This document shows, piece by piece, positions 14,473 to 22,967 of a stretch of 28,348 bases of DNA. The position numbers and the translations under genes were made by a program. The stretch's first letter is position 1. The number at the start of each line of letters is the position of its first letter. The stretch lies in the IMG/VR virus record IMGVR_UViG_3300045945_000356, positions 1 to 28,348 of that record; one strand, given 5' to 3'. The DNA is from a virus. The notes beneath the pieces are model-generated. The model had not been told where the DNA came from. It saw only the letters and a list, made by a program, of their open reading frames with translations, and ran no database searches.

Positions 14473-14823
14473 CTACCTGATCTTCTCCTCTCCCAGTGTT
14501 GCCCTATACGAGAGTGCCAGCTCAAGGACGCTCCAGGCGATGTGGACCTGGCCCTCGTCGTTTGCTTCAATGAGCGCCTGTGCGTATTCAAACGCCAGCG
14601 GTACATCTGTCTCCGGGTTGACCACTATGAGGCACGGGTTCGCCGCCATAAGCGCGTCTGCGAGGTCCTCAGATGGGGGGAAATTGGCACTGTTCATCCT
14701 CGCGTAGCCGTATGTCATCATGAACGCTCCACCTACGCAATAGGCGCAGGCATCTGTTTTTGCCTCCGGGCTTGTCGCACTCACCGGGTTGGGATACCGG
14801 GACCTGATCTCTTCAAGGGTCAT
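14473..14823 (-). CDS. Hypothetical protein, 116 residues
   Basis: It starts at the ATG at 14823 with a modest TGGAGC upstream; the frame stays open to 15060 without a better start. TLEEIRSRYPNP, then ACAYCVGGAFMMTYGYAR, NFPPSEDLADALMAANP and VPLAFEYAQALIEANDEGQ, reads as a helical protein. Not recognised. The gene is preceded by about 390 bases with dyads but no gene. Confidence 0.7.
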   Translation of the reverse strand: MTLEEIRSRYPNPVSATSPEAKTDACAYCVGGAFMMTYGYARMNSANFPPSEDLADALMAANPCLIVVNPETDVPLAFEYAQALIEANDEGQVHIAWSVLELALSYRATLGEEKIR

Positions 14824-15217
14824 CAGACTTTGCTCCAGTCGTTTTCGCCTGATCGCCAAAGACAGGTGGCGTGTGCCACCATCTGGCCGCTGGCGCTTCG
14901 CGCAGCGGCGGACCGGCCCCCTCCCTCCCCCAGCCGGGCTTGTGGGCAGGGGCGAGCAGGGATGGGTTTCGCGGGACCTTAGGCAGGTGACGAACACGCT
15001 GCCACGTTCTCCCGCATATGGATGCACGGTTGCTTGACGGTACCTGGAGCGAGCGCACATACACTGTGCTCACGCCGGCAGATGAGCGTCAACCACCGTG
15101 CAGCTCAGCAGAAAAAAAGGGGCTTGGGAAAAAATTTTGTACCCTCACTGTCAAAAGTTTGACACCACAAACTAGATTGTTGGTGCTTGTCCCAACAATC
15201 CAGGTTGTGAGGTGTGG
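14824..15217. promoter_or_regulatory. Gene-free region with two strong dyads
   Basis: No gene seen. TGTCAAA-AG-TTTGACA (15149-15164) is a tight dyad whose arms contain TTGACA in both directions. GATTGTTGG (15175-15183) pairs perfectly with CCAACAATC (15192-15200) across an eight-base loop. AGGTGACG-N7-TGCCACGT (14985-15007, then TTCT) weakly resembles the dyads at 7471 and 12821. A run of A at 15112-15135 gives U-rich RNA on the leftward transcript. It could hold the terminator of the 15218 gene and a new promoter. Confidence 0.5.
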
Positions 15218-16012
15218 TTAGATACTGGCGTGTACGAAGCTCCACTGCGCTTTATCAGGTGCTACGGTGGCTTTCTTCAAGGCTGCGGTGATCCAGGCAA
15301 GTTCTTTCTGCGCTCTCGTCCGACGTGGCTTTGAGGCTGGCCGCTTCGCTCTGGCTTTCTTCGGTGGGGCTACTGGCTCTGCCTCTGGCTCTTGTGTATA
15401 CCGTACTGGTACGGGTGGTACTTCGGGCTCTGCCTCTGGCGTCTCTCCCCTACGCAGGATCAAGGAGGAGTTGGCGTAGTTGGTGGAGAGGGTGGAAGTG
15501 GGGGCTGGCTTGTGTGCGTCGGTCCAGGTCTTGGGGATAACACCAGTACTCACCAACCAGGACCATGCGCGTATGATGACATCAGCGTGGCAGCGCTCGT
15601 TTTCCCGACAGGTACACATCAAGGTACTTGCGGGTGTGATGCGTTTGAGTTGCGCCATCACTCCTACGTGGCGTTCCTGGATGCGCTGGAAAAGCCAGCG
15701 TCGATACTTCTGTATTCCTCCATCACGGCCATACACCCCAAAGGCATAGCGATTGCCAAGCGGCGTGTTGCTGGTCACGTCCAGGGGCGTGCTATAGCGT
15801 CTGGCGTGATTCCGTTTCCACTCTCCACGCTTTGGTAGCGTGGGTACGGTCGGCTCGGCTACTGGTCTGGCTGAGGTGGGTACGGTGTGGTCTACGTGCC
15901 AGGGCAGTCTGGCCATGTGCGGGTTGAGGATGGCGATAGGGTCGTAGTCTGGCATGTGCGTACCCTGCCGTGACTCCATGAGAGTACTGTGTGAACCGTG
16001 GGCGTGTTGCAT
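15218..16012 (-). CDS. DUF4326-domain protein
   Basis: 264 residues from the ATG at 16012 (AAAGG upstream); an ATG at 16048 is also possible. The core (about 78-150) fits DUF4326: DVTSNTPLGNRYAFG, GIQKYRRWLFQRI and LMCTCRENERCHADVI, with the conserved CxC...CH cysteines and histidine. It probably binds metal or a nucleotide; function is not established. The C-terminal part is Pro/Glu-rich (about 195-220) and then very basic (KKARAKRPASKPRRTRAQKE), likely to bind nucleic acid. It is the first gene of the leftward block after the 1.6-kb divergent region. A decayed match to its 3' end lies at 16316-16339. Confidence 0.78.
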   Translation of the reverse strand: MQHAHGSHSTLMESRQGTHMPDYDPIAILNPHMARLPWHVDHTVPTSARPVAEPTVPTLPKRGEWKRNHARRYSTPLDVTSNTPLGNRYAFGVYGRDGGIQKYRRWLFQRIQERHVGVMAQLKRITPASTLMCTCRENERCHADVIIRAWSWLVSTGVIPKTWTDAHKPAPTSTLSTNYANSSLILRRGETPEAEPEVPPVPVRYTQEPEAEPVAPPKKARAKRPASKPRRTRAQKELAWITAALKKATVAPDKAQWSFVHASI

Positions 16013-17667
16013 GGTCTTGCCTTTCGTGGTTTCGAGGTGACTAATCATGTAGGGCTACCAATACCCTACGACCACTGGCAAGCATTGCACTTGCCGGGTT
16101 GCCGTCTCATGTCTGGGTGGTAGCATGGGGCTGTGGCTTGCAGTGGCGCGTCGTCACAGTGCAAGGTGCGCTCTCCATGCATGAGGGTCATGGCGCTCTC
16201 CAGAGTTGTGAGGGCTCTCCTTACCATGATCCAGGCATGAGTTGTGTAGCGGTACCAACCTTAGCGTGCTACGTCGCTCCTTCCTCCTGCGTTCCTCCTT
16301 CCCGTAGCCTCAACGCTCCACCGCGCCTTATCCGGTGCTTAGAGGTTCGCTATGTACCAGTCCAGGTATCTTACGGAATGATCGCCTTACCCTGTGTGTG
16401 CCTCTCCCCTGTTTCGACTGCGCCTATAGCCTGCACTGCATTCCCAGCGCAAACCAGACTACACTCAAGTATTCCAGGTTAGGGTACGGCTCGGCGTGTG
16501 ACCGCGTGCCAGAACTTGGGTTGTCAGTGGGTCCACCGTGCTTGCCAGTTGCTAAGCACGGCCAGGGTCATAACTCCCTTATGGTGCATCCTATACTGTT
16601 CTACTATCCTCCTTTATCCTCCATGTTAGATCACCATATCAGATTGTAGCCCCATCATACGCCTATACTGGTGTCATGTATATAGTAAATATATGGTAAG
16701 TGGTGATTTATTGGTACTGTAACGCACCACATATCAATGACTTGTGGGGCCACTGAAAATAGTTCTCTGCCAACTTATGGACTCACGTTCCAGTATCAGC
16801 CATGCTTATCATGTCAATAGTCCAGTGAGACGCTGACTATTAGAACCTATGGGCGTAGACAAGGCGGGATTTTTCAGTGAGGCAGCGGCCATGGCGAGCG
16901 CACAAATTCGGCGCGACCTGCTCACTGAACTACTAAGATATAAGTCAAAAAGGCCAGAAAGCTCACGCTCGCTGCACTCGCTTCTAGAACCTAGCTGCAT
17001 GTTCTAGTCGGCTCGGTTCCTTACAGACTACCGTTCGGTGATCTCACGTCGGTTTGCTCGCTCCTGTCTGGTTGTGGCTTCACGACAGTATGGAGTGCCA
17101 TGTGTTGGCGCTTTGTTCGTACCATGTGACTTATTGCCACTTTGCGTACCGCCCCACACCTTAGGCGCCAGAAAGACGCGGTGGAGGGATCAAGCGTTGT
17201 GGGTCCAGGGGGCGGCCTCGCCGTGTCCCCTGGAAGTGCCCGCTGCACTCCAACTGCCCATATGTGGTACACCTTCCTCTCTGCGGGGCCCTGGCCGCAC
17301 GTAACACGAACTTTTGACACGCCCCGCCGGATGGCAACAACGAGTGAGCCCTTACTTCTCAGCGCTGCTCTGTGAACGCAGTGAACACCACCTTACTCAC
17401 GCACACCACTCACCGCGAACAGCGAGTACCGATTTCCCCCCGTAATACCTCAGAAGATCTTATTGGTGGAAGGTACTCTCACCACCCCCTTCCTAAGGTT
17501 TCCCCCTCCTCTCTCCCTCGGGCGTGCTTATAGAAGTCTTGGTTCTGTACGGGAAAGCTTCGGGGTGTGCTCAGCAAGTAGATCGCGTACAATTCGTCCG
17601 CAGTGCGGAGAGCGGGGGGTTGTGCCCAGAGGGCGCGTGTGCGAGACTAGATGGTGGGAGGTGGGCT
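16013..17667. promoter_or_regulatory. Nearly gene-free divergent region between the early and late blocks
   Basis: About 1.65 kb separates the leftward and rightward gene blocks. I find no convincing gene. A stem (GTAGGG/CCCTAC) lies at 16050-16065. The section 16660-16740 is AT-rich, with several TATA-like hexamers (TATAGT, TACTAT on the other strand) but no consensus -35. TAGAACCTA repeats at 16841 and 16986, and CTAGAAC/GTTCTAG form a stem near 16985-17007. TACAAT at 17588-17593 is a possible late -10. The region may contain both divergent promoters, the packaging site or an origin. Confidence 0.5.
16849..17007 (+). CDS. Possible short gene or gene remnant
   Basis: 52 codons from an ATG at 16849 read MGVDKAGFFSEAAAMASAQI, continuing into a basic helical stretch (RRDLLTELLRYKSKRP). 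Composition looks coding-like, but there is no ribosome site, and stop TAG falls inside a small inverted repeat. The reverse strand also has a 63-codon frame here. It may be a relic of a larger gene. Low certainty. Confidence 0.2.
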   Translation: MGVDKAGFFSEAAAMASAQIRRDLLTELLRYKSKRPESSRSLHSLLEPSCMF

Positions 17668-18195
17668 ATGAGTGACGAGAGTGGGGGTTACGAGGAGGCA
17701 CGGCGCGAGGGGCGCATGGCGCAGCTCAGGGCACGCCAGGCGCTGTGGCGGGAGCGGGCGGAGGAGCGCAGGCGGCACGGGGCAGGGGATCAGGACCCTT
17801 CCTGGGTGCCGACGGCGCGGGCGGGGCGGCCGCTGGCCGATGCGCTGGCGAAAGAGTTGGAGCGTCAGGGCGGGGACATTGCGAGTGAGGCGCTGTGGCA
17901 GGCGTGGTCACGGCTGTGCCTGGACTACTGGGAGGATCTGGCGGGCAAGCAGACGCAGTTGCGCTTACAAACGCTGATGAGTCACGCGGCCACGGTGCTG
18001 AAAATCCGCATGGTGGTGAATCGGCCGGGCGGAGGGGCCGAGCAGCTCAGGCGTCTGGCAGCGTATCAAGCATGGATGGACGACATCATCGGCGGTGCTG
18101 AGGTGCTGGCGCTACCGCCAGACGACGAGGAGCGGGCGGCGGCGGAGGCGGAGTTCCTGTGGGCACAGCCCGACGCGAACGATCTCTCAGGCTAG
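17668..18195 (+). CDS. Helical protein, possible small terminase subunit
   Basis: 175 residues from the ATG at 17668, with GGGAGGTGGG upstream; the frame opens earlier at 17524 without a site. It is helical and highly charged: a basic N-terminus (YEEARREGRMAQLRARQALW), a middle with GRPLADALAKELERQGGDIA, then ALWQAWSRLCLDYWEDLAGK, and an Asp/Glu-rich end. It is the first gene of the late block, where the DNA-recognition subunit TerS usually lies. I see no clear helix-turn-helix, so TerS rests on position only. Confidence 0.6.
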   Translation: MSDESGGYEEARREGRMAQLRARQALWRERAEERRRHGAGDQDPSWVPTARAGRPLADALAKELERQGGDIASEALWQAWSRLCLDYWEDLAGKQTQLRLQTLMSHAATVLKIRMVVNRPGGGAEQLRRLAAYQAWMDDIIGGAEVLALPPDDEERAAAEAEFLWAQPDANDLSG

Positions 18196-18346
18196 GGCGC
18201 GGGCCAGCGGTCCCATGGAGCTGACTGTGTGCGACAGCACCAGGCGGGGTCAAGCCCGGTGGGGGGTGGCCGCGTGGAAAAATGCGACCCGATATCGCCA
18301 CCACAGGGATTTTTTGACCTACTCAGGAACGAGGAGGAGAGTCGCC

Positions 18347-18976
18347 GTGGCACTGGGGAAATACCGGAATGTGGTGCAGTTTGGAGGGAATGCGCTGCCA
18401 GGGGTGCAGATATTAGTGCGTCGGGCGGGGAGTACGGAGTTAGGGAGTTTATGGTCGGACCTGGACGGGACGATGCCGCTACCCAATCCGTTTACGAATA
18501 ATCCGACGTTTGGGTCGTTGGAGTTTTACGCGGAGGATGGTCTCTACGACATTTATCCCACGAAGAGTGGGTATGAGATGGAGGTACTGCGCAATGAGCA
18601 GGTAGGGGTGGGTGGCGTCTTAAGGAATGGTCCGTTGTATGTGGACACGGTGAATGGGGCGGGGGTGATTGAGGTTGTAGGGGCGATTCCTGAGGGGGCG
18701 AAGGACGTCGGGGTGTACGTCACGAACGAGATTGGGTTTGGGTCGACAGGTCTCATGACGGGGTATGACGTGGGAGACGGGGCGGTACAGGACGTGTGGG
18801 GGGCGAACATTCCTTTGACACAGGGGCACGCGACGGAGCAGGGGGATTTCAATCTGGCGCCAGGGACGCTGCTCTATCCGCTGGCGCGGAGTGTGTTCTT
18901 AACGGCGGTAGGGGGGCTCTTTGACGCGGTGGGTCGGGCGCGGGTGGTGGTCACCTACCGGTTGGAGGGACCGTAA
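18347..18976 (+). CDS. Virion protein with fibre/neck-type N-terminal domain
   Basis: 209 residues from a GTG at 18347 with GAGGAGGAG eight bases upstream. ALPGVQILVRRAGS, SLWSDLDGTMPLPNPFTNN and SLEFYAEDGLYDIYP follow the pattern of a small beta-sandwich found at the start of phage tail-fibre, baseplate and neck proteins (V-x-V-x-x-G-x-T, S-D-x-x-G-x-x-x-x-N-P, Y-x-x-D-G-x-Y-D-I). The C-terminal 110 residues are Gly/Val-rich beta and not recognised. Its place before TerL is unusual for a fibre gene, so a minor head or neck protein is also possible. Confidence 0.6.
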   Translation: MALGKYRNVVQFGGNALPGVQILVRRAGSTELGSLWSDLDGTMPLPNPFTNNPTFGSLEFYAEDGLYDIYPTKSGYEMEVLRNEQVGVGGVLRNGPLYVDTVNGAGVIEVVGAIPEGAKDVGVYVTNEIGFGSTGLMTGYDVGDGAVQDVWGANIPLTQGHATEQGDFNLAPGTLLYPLARSVFLTAVGGLFDAVGRARVVVTYRLEGP

Positions 18977-18979
18977 GCC

Positions 18980-19264
18980 ATGTGGCCAGCGCAGCGCTGC
19001 CTTGTGGATGTGGTGACATACGCCAGGGCGCGGGCGTGCTTAGAGAGGAGCGCTCTGAGGAGTATCAGGGTGAGGTCGCGCTGGATAGCCAGGCGGGTGG
19101 TCGTGGTGGAGGTGTTTCGCCTCATGCCGGGGATGGGGGTCCTGATCCTTGGAGGATGGGGGGATCCCTGGCGTCTTGCGGCGTTTGCCCAGGCCTGGGC
19201 CGCCTTTGTGAGGGGTGGGATGCGCTATATGGCGCCGGAGCCTGAGAGGAGGAGGAAGGAATGA
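18980..19264 (+). CDS. Small basic protein, possibly membrane-associated
   Basis: 94 residues from the ATG at 18980 (GGAGGG about eleven bases upstream). Strongly basic (SIRVRSRWIARRVVVVEVFRL), then a hydrophobic stretch (MPGMGVLILGGWG) and an aromatic/alanine helix (RLAAFAQAWAAFVRGG). Its TGA overlaps the ATG of the next gene (ATGA). Not recognised; overlap and context support expression. Confidence 0.6.
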   Translation: MWPAQRCLVDVVTYARARACLERSALRSIRVRSRWIARRVVVVEVFRLMPGMGVLILGGWGDPWRLAAFAQAWAAFVRGGMRYMAPEPERRRKE

Positions 19265-20073
19265 GTACGAACATGCCCCTGGTGCCGTGGCAGTGTCCGC
19301 ATTGTCGGGCGGTGTGGCATTCGGGGAGGCAAGAGTGTGGGGATTGTGGGTACGGGACGGCGTCGTTTTCAGGCTTACAAGGCGGGGGGCTGCCGCCACA
19401 GGGCGTGCAGCCGGTGCAGCAGCCGGTCCTGGGGGTGGAGTGGCAGGTCCCGGTGCCGGAGCGGGCCATCCCTCCAGAGGCCGCAGTGAACGGGTTTGGT
19501 GCAGACCCGCACGGGGGGACGGACGGGGCGCTCAGGCGGGCGCTCGCGGCGGAATCGGCCTTGCAGGCGGAGGTGGGTCCGCTGAGAGACAGGCTCGCGC
19601 AGATGGAGCGTACACTTCAGGCGGAGCGGGAGCAGGTAACGAAGGCGGTTTCGGAGATGCTGACACCCCTCCACACCTGTCTTACGTCGTGCGGGGTGAA
19701 GGTGGAGCAGGTGGCGCAGCTTGTTCCGGCCGCAGTCGAGCTGGTTCAAGCCTTGCGTAGCGAGGTGCAGCGTCTCCGGCAGGGGGTGAGGGAGCCGGGC
19801 GGGGGCGCCCCCATCTCCATGCCGCCTACGCAGGCGCTGGTGCAACTGACCGATGCGATTGCCGCCCTGCATCTGCAGGTGCAGGATATGGCCAGGTGGC
19901 AGGCCCAGCACCAGAAGCAGCTCGCGGAACAGATGCAGGCGGTGCCCAAGGAGGTGTTTCCCTCGTCGCCTGCGGCAGGCACAACCTGGATTGTGACGGA
20001 TGAGATGGCGAAAACCGTGGAAGACGCCATACGCCGCTCGCAGCAGGCGACAGGGAACCCGTATGCTGGCTGA
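19261..20073 (+). CDS. Zinc-ribbon plus coiled-coil protein
   Basis: 270 residues, with GAGGAGGAAGG directly upstream. WQCPHCRAVW and QECGDCGYG form a four-Cys zinc ribbon in the first 32 residues. A Gln/Pro/Gly linker leads to a long coiled coil (about 88-135: LRRALAAESALQAEVGPLRD) and more helix to the end. It overlaps the terL start by 11 bp. The form suggests a scaffold or adaptor; a role in packaging is possible from position. Confidence 0.7.
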   Translation: MSTNMPLVPWQCPHCRAVWHSGRQECGDCGYGTASFSGLQGGGLPPQGVQPVQQPVLGVEWQVPVPERAIPPEAAVNGFGADPHGGTDGALRRALAAESALQAEVGPLRDRLAQMERTLQAEREQVTKAVSEMLTPLHTCLTSCGVKVEQVAQLVPAAVELVQALRSEVQRLRQGVREPGGGAPISMPPTQALVQLTDAIAALHLQVQDMARWQAQHQKQLAEQMQAVPKEVFPSSPAAGTTWIVTDEMAKTVEDAIRRSQQATGNPYAG

Positions 20074-22567
20074 GGCGCAGGAGCCACTCAGGCGCTCGAC
20101 GCTCTATCGGCGTTTAATGGAGCGGCTGCCGGTGAGAACGCCGGAGCGCTCCATTGTGCCCTTGCGCTTTAACGCGGCGCAGGAGCAGCTCTGGCAGGTC
20201 GTGGCCCCACGGATTGATGCCAACCTCCCCATCCAGATGATTATCTTAAAAGCCCGCCGGGAAGGCGTCTCTACCTTTACCGAAGCGCTCTTAACTGCCA
20301 TATGTGTCTTTCAAGACTATACGCAGGCGCTGGTCGTGGCGCACTTAAAACAGCCAGCCGAGCGCATCTGGCAGATGAGCGAGCGCTTTGTGCGCTCTTC
20401 GCCCTTAGAAGGTGTCGCAGACATTAAGCGCCGGGCGATTAGCTTCAGGCACTCGACCCTGGAGCTGGCGACCGCGGGGACGCCGGAAGCGGCGAGGAGC
20501 GCAGACCTCACCTGTTTGCACGCCTCGGAGCTGGCCTTCTGGAAGCAGGCCTCCGCGCTCCTCGCCATCCGGCAGTGTTTGCCGCAAGACGAAGAGAGCT
20601 TTTTTCTGGAAGTGGATGAGTCGACCGCCAACGGCATCGTCGATACCGGGGCCATGTTTCACGACGAGTGGATGGCCGCGGTGGCGGGGGATTCCTCGTT
20701 TCTGCCCGTCTTTCTCCCCTGGCACACCTTTCCGCAGTATACCTCCAGGCTCCTCGCTCCCTTAGACGATCTCGACAGCGATGAAGAAGCGCTCATGGCC
20801 GATCTTGCCCTCACCTGGGGGCAAATCCGCTGGCGCCGCCGGGTCATTGCCGACCGCTGCCAGGGCGATATTGAGAAGTTTAATCAGGAGTACCCATCCA
20901 CGCCAGAGATGGCGTTTATTATGTCGGGGCTCCCCTTTTTCAGGCAGGCCGATCTGGTGTGGATTGAGCCGATGATCGAAGTGGGGCGCAGAGGCAGACT
21001 GGTGGAAGCGCGGGGCAGGGTGCGTTTCCTGGACGACGTACGAGGACCACTCCGGGTGTTTCGTCCACCGCTTCCCGGGAGAGAGTATGTGATTGGCGCC
21101 GATAGCTCGATGGGGATTCAGGATCAATCGGGAGAACACTCGCGCTCGGCAGCGGAGGTCTTAGACATGGGGACGCTTGAGCAGGTCGCCGAATACGATG
21201 AAGCCGCGCCGCCGCACGTCTTTGCCAAAGACCTGGCGCTCCTTGGACGCGCCTACAACGACGCGCTCCTGGCGCCAGAGGTGCAGGCCTCAGGCGGCGG
21301 AGGCGGGAGAGAAATCATCGTCTACCTGCGCGATCAGTATGCCTATCCAAACCTGCACCGCTGGACGGCGCCTGACCGGATTAAAGCAGGACAACCTGTT
21401 CTCTATGGATGGGAATGTGTTGACCCCTCGTCCCGCATCCTTACGTCAGATTTACGCTGGACGGAGGCGCATACGCTTGAGGTTGGTGACCAGATACTGG
21501 GCTGCCAGGAGCGCGTCACAGGGGGAAAAGGCAGTGCGATCCATGTACGGATACAGACGATTAAGAGCCGTCAGGTCTTTCCTGCCCCGAGGTGCAAGGT
21601 GGTGCTTGCCAATGGCGAGACGACCTGTGTGAGTACCAACCATCCTTTTTTGGTGTTCAGGCAGAGCCGCAAAGATGTGGGATGGCAGTGGATGGAAGCC
21701 TCACGGCTCAGGCAAGGTGATCTGCTCAGGTATCTGCCGATGTGGGAGAGCCTGCGCACCTATGAAGCCGGAAGACTCTCTGCGTTTCTTGATGGTGAAG
21801 GCCATCTCTCCAGGGGCGGGGATCGTGGCGGCTATCAACTGCTTATAACGCAGGTCGAAGGACTCCTCGCCGATGAGATTGCCGATCTCTGGGGGAAATG
21901 TGGCTTTGACGCCATCTTCAAGTGGATGCGGCATAAAGACCGTCCGCAGGAGCAGACCATACAGACCACCGGCGTGCTGCGTGTGGTGGAAGTGCTGCGC
22001 GCACTCGGTTCACTCCGTCCGACACGGCTTCTCAGGCGCTTTGCGGCGTTTGCCGAGGCTGGATACTTGACCCTCAGGTCGTTTGAGCGTATGCCAGTCG
22101 ACAGCATCATCCCTCTGCCAGATGGCGAGGTGATTGGTCTGACGACTGATCCAGACCATACGCTCATTGCTGATGGCCTGGTCGGCCATAATACCAATGT
22201 GCGCACCCGCCCACGGATGCTGGCCCGCATTCAGGAAGTGATCTTAGAAAAGCGTGTGGCTCTCCACTCCCGGGCTCTGGTGCGCCAGCTCCGGACCTTT
22301 GGGGAATCGGATTCGGGGAAGCTCGAAGCCCTGGCTGGCCACGATGATCTCCTCTTTGCCTTCGGTATTGCGCTCATGTCGCGCTCGGAAAACTACGTGG
22401 TCAAACGTGGCGTCCCTCTCCACGCGGCGCCGGCCTTCCCGTGGGCCCAGGCTGGGCTTGACCACACGCCGGATCCGGAGGATAGGGACCGTACTGTGCT
22501 CTCCGATCTCCTCCTGGCCTACGGCACTCAACCGCTCACCTATCCCACGGAGTTCCTCCAGTGGTAA
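20063..22567 (+). CDS. terL: Terminase large subunit (TerL) precursor with intein
   Basis: 834 residues before splicing, about 575 after. The ATG at 20063 overlaps the previous stop by 11 bp; an in-frame ATG at 20000 lies deep in the previous gene and is rejected. ATPase domain: Walker A-like LKARREGVST (62-71), acidic Walker B region CLHASELAFW (E156), and FNQEYPSTPEMAF (273-285), a signature of packaging ATPases. Nuclease domain: YVIGADSSMG (342-351, D347) and, after splicing, YGWETNVRTRPRM. TerL drives DNA into the prohead and cuts the concatemer. The intein occupies residues 452-710 inside the nuclease domain, so no functional cutting is expected until splicing. Confidence 0.95.
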   Translation: MLAEAQEPLRRSTLYRRLMERLPVRTPERSIVPLRFNAAQEQLWQVVAPRIDANLPIQMIILKARREGVSTFTEALLTAICVFQDYTQALVVAHLKQPAERIWQMSERFVRSSPLEGVADIKRRAISFRHSTLELATAGTPEAARSADLTCLHASELAFWKQASALLAIRQCLPQDEESFFLEVDESTANGIVDTGAMFHDEWMAAVAGDSSFLPVFLPWHTFPQYTSRLLAPLDDLDSDEEALMADLALTWGQIRWRRRVIADRCQGDIEKFNQEYPSTPEMAFIMSGLPFFRQADLVWIEPMIEVGRRGRLVEARGRVRFLDDVRGPLRVFRPPLPGREYVIGADSSMGIQDQSGEHSRSAAEVLDMGTLEQVAEYDEAAPPHVFAKDLALLGRAYNDALLAPEVQASGGGGGREIIVYLRDQYAYPNLHRWTAPDRIKAGQPVLYGWECVDPSSRILTSDLRWTEAHTLEVGDQILGCQERVTGGKGSAIHVRIQTIKSRQVFPAPRCKVVLANGETTCVSTNHPFLVFRQSRKDVGWQWMEASRLRQGDLLRYLPMWESLRTYEAGRLSAFLDGEGHLSRGGDRGGYQLLITQVEGLLADEIADLWGKCGFDAIFKWMRHKDRPQEQTIQTTGVLRVVEVLRALGSLRPTRLLRRFAAFAEAGYLTLRSFERMPVDSIIPLPDGEVIGLTTDPDHTLIADGLVGHNTNVRTRPRMLARIQEVILEKRVALHSRALVRQLRTFGESDSGKLEALAGHDDLLFAFGIALMSRSENYVVKRGVPLHAAPAFPWAQAGLDHTPDPEDRDRTVLSDLLLAYGTQPLTYPTEFLQW
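21416..22192 (+). mobile_element. TerL intein (259 residues) with LAGLIDADG-type motif
   Basis: It begins at Cys452 of the precursor (CVDPSSRILT, then LEVGDQILG, block A). Block B is GETTCVSTNHPFLV (His527); SxxH replaces the usual TxxH. A LAGLIDADG-like motif, RLSAFLDGEGHLS (571-583), is followed by a helical region. Block F is VIGLTTDPDHTLIADG, and block G ends LVGHN with Asn710, followed by +1 Thr. Only one LAGLIDADG motif is obvious, so the endonuclease is either a half-site dimer type or decayed. The flanks join into YGWE/TNVRTR, a conserved terminase segment. Confidence 0.93.
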
Positions 22568-22709
22568 GGCGAGACACGCATTCCCCCAGACCCGTCTGGC
22601 CATGGCCGCCGCGCATGTGATTGACTCACACCGCGCTTCGCGCTACCCTGTTTCCCATCCCCCCCCTGGCTCGGACATACTGTGCTCTTACTCACCAAAG
22701 GATGGTGCG

Positions 22710-22967
22710 ATGGCTGTGACGGTGGTTTGTCCGATGTGCGACGAGCACGGCCGTGGCCGGGTGGTTATGCGTCTCATGACCGAGCGCCCGACCGGGCACG
22801 ATTTTGAGTGTCCGACCTGTGGCACCTACCGCCATGTGACCAAAGACAAAACCGGTGGCACGCCTGGCTCAGGGACCCCGGCTGTGCGAGGCAGCCACTT
22901 TGGGGGGTTTGGCCCGGGAACTGCCACGTTCAGGGGAAAACGTGATGGCACAACCACGCATTCGTGA
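22710..22967 (+). CDS. Zinc-ribbon protein
   Basis: 85 residues from the ATG at 22710 (AAAGGAT upstream). TVVCPMCDEHG and FECPTCGTYRHV give the four cysteines of a zinc ribbon (CxxC...CxxC), split by a short beta hairpin (GRVVMRLMTERPTG). The Gly/Thr-rich tail looks disordered. It follows terL after 140 bases without a gene and overlaps the next gene by 23 bp. It may bind DNA or a packaging partner. Confidence 0.7.
   Translation: MAVTVVCPMCDEHGRGRVVMRLMTERPTGHDFECPTCGTYRHVTKDKTGGTPGSGTPAVRGSHFGGFGPGTATFRGKRDGTTTHS

Noticed and set aside
16099-16649. Overlapping plus-strand frames of 127 and 104 codons
   Set aside because: Cys/Pro/Ser-rich translations with no domain pattern and no ribosome site.
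17021-17035. ACAGACTA resembling a group I R element
   Set aside because: No matching Q element or P4 pairing lies upstream; a chance match.
19375-19911. 178-codon minus-strand frame
   Set aside because: Antisense shadow of the zinc-ribbon/coiled-coil gene, whose ribosome site and overlaps support the plus strand.
22254-22709. Extended N-terminus of the zinc-ribbon gene inside terL
   Set aside because: The ATG at 22710 has AAAGGAT upstream; the earlier part is only the other frame of terL.
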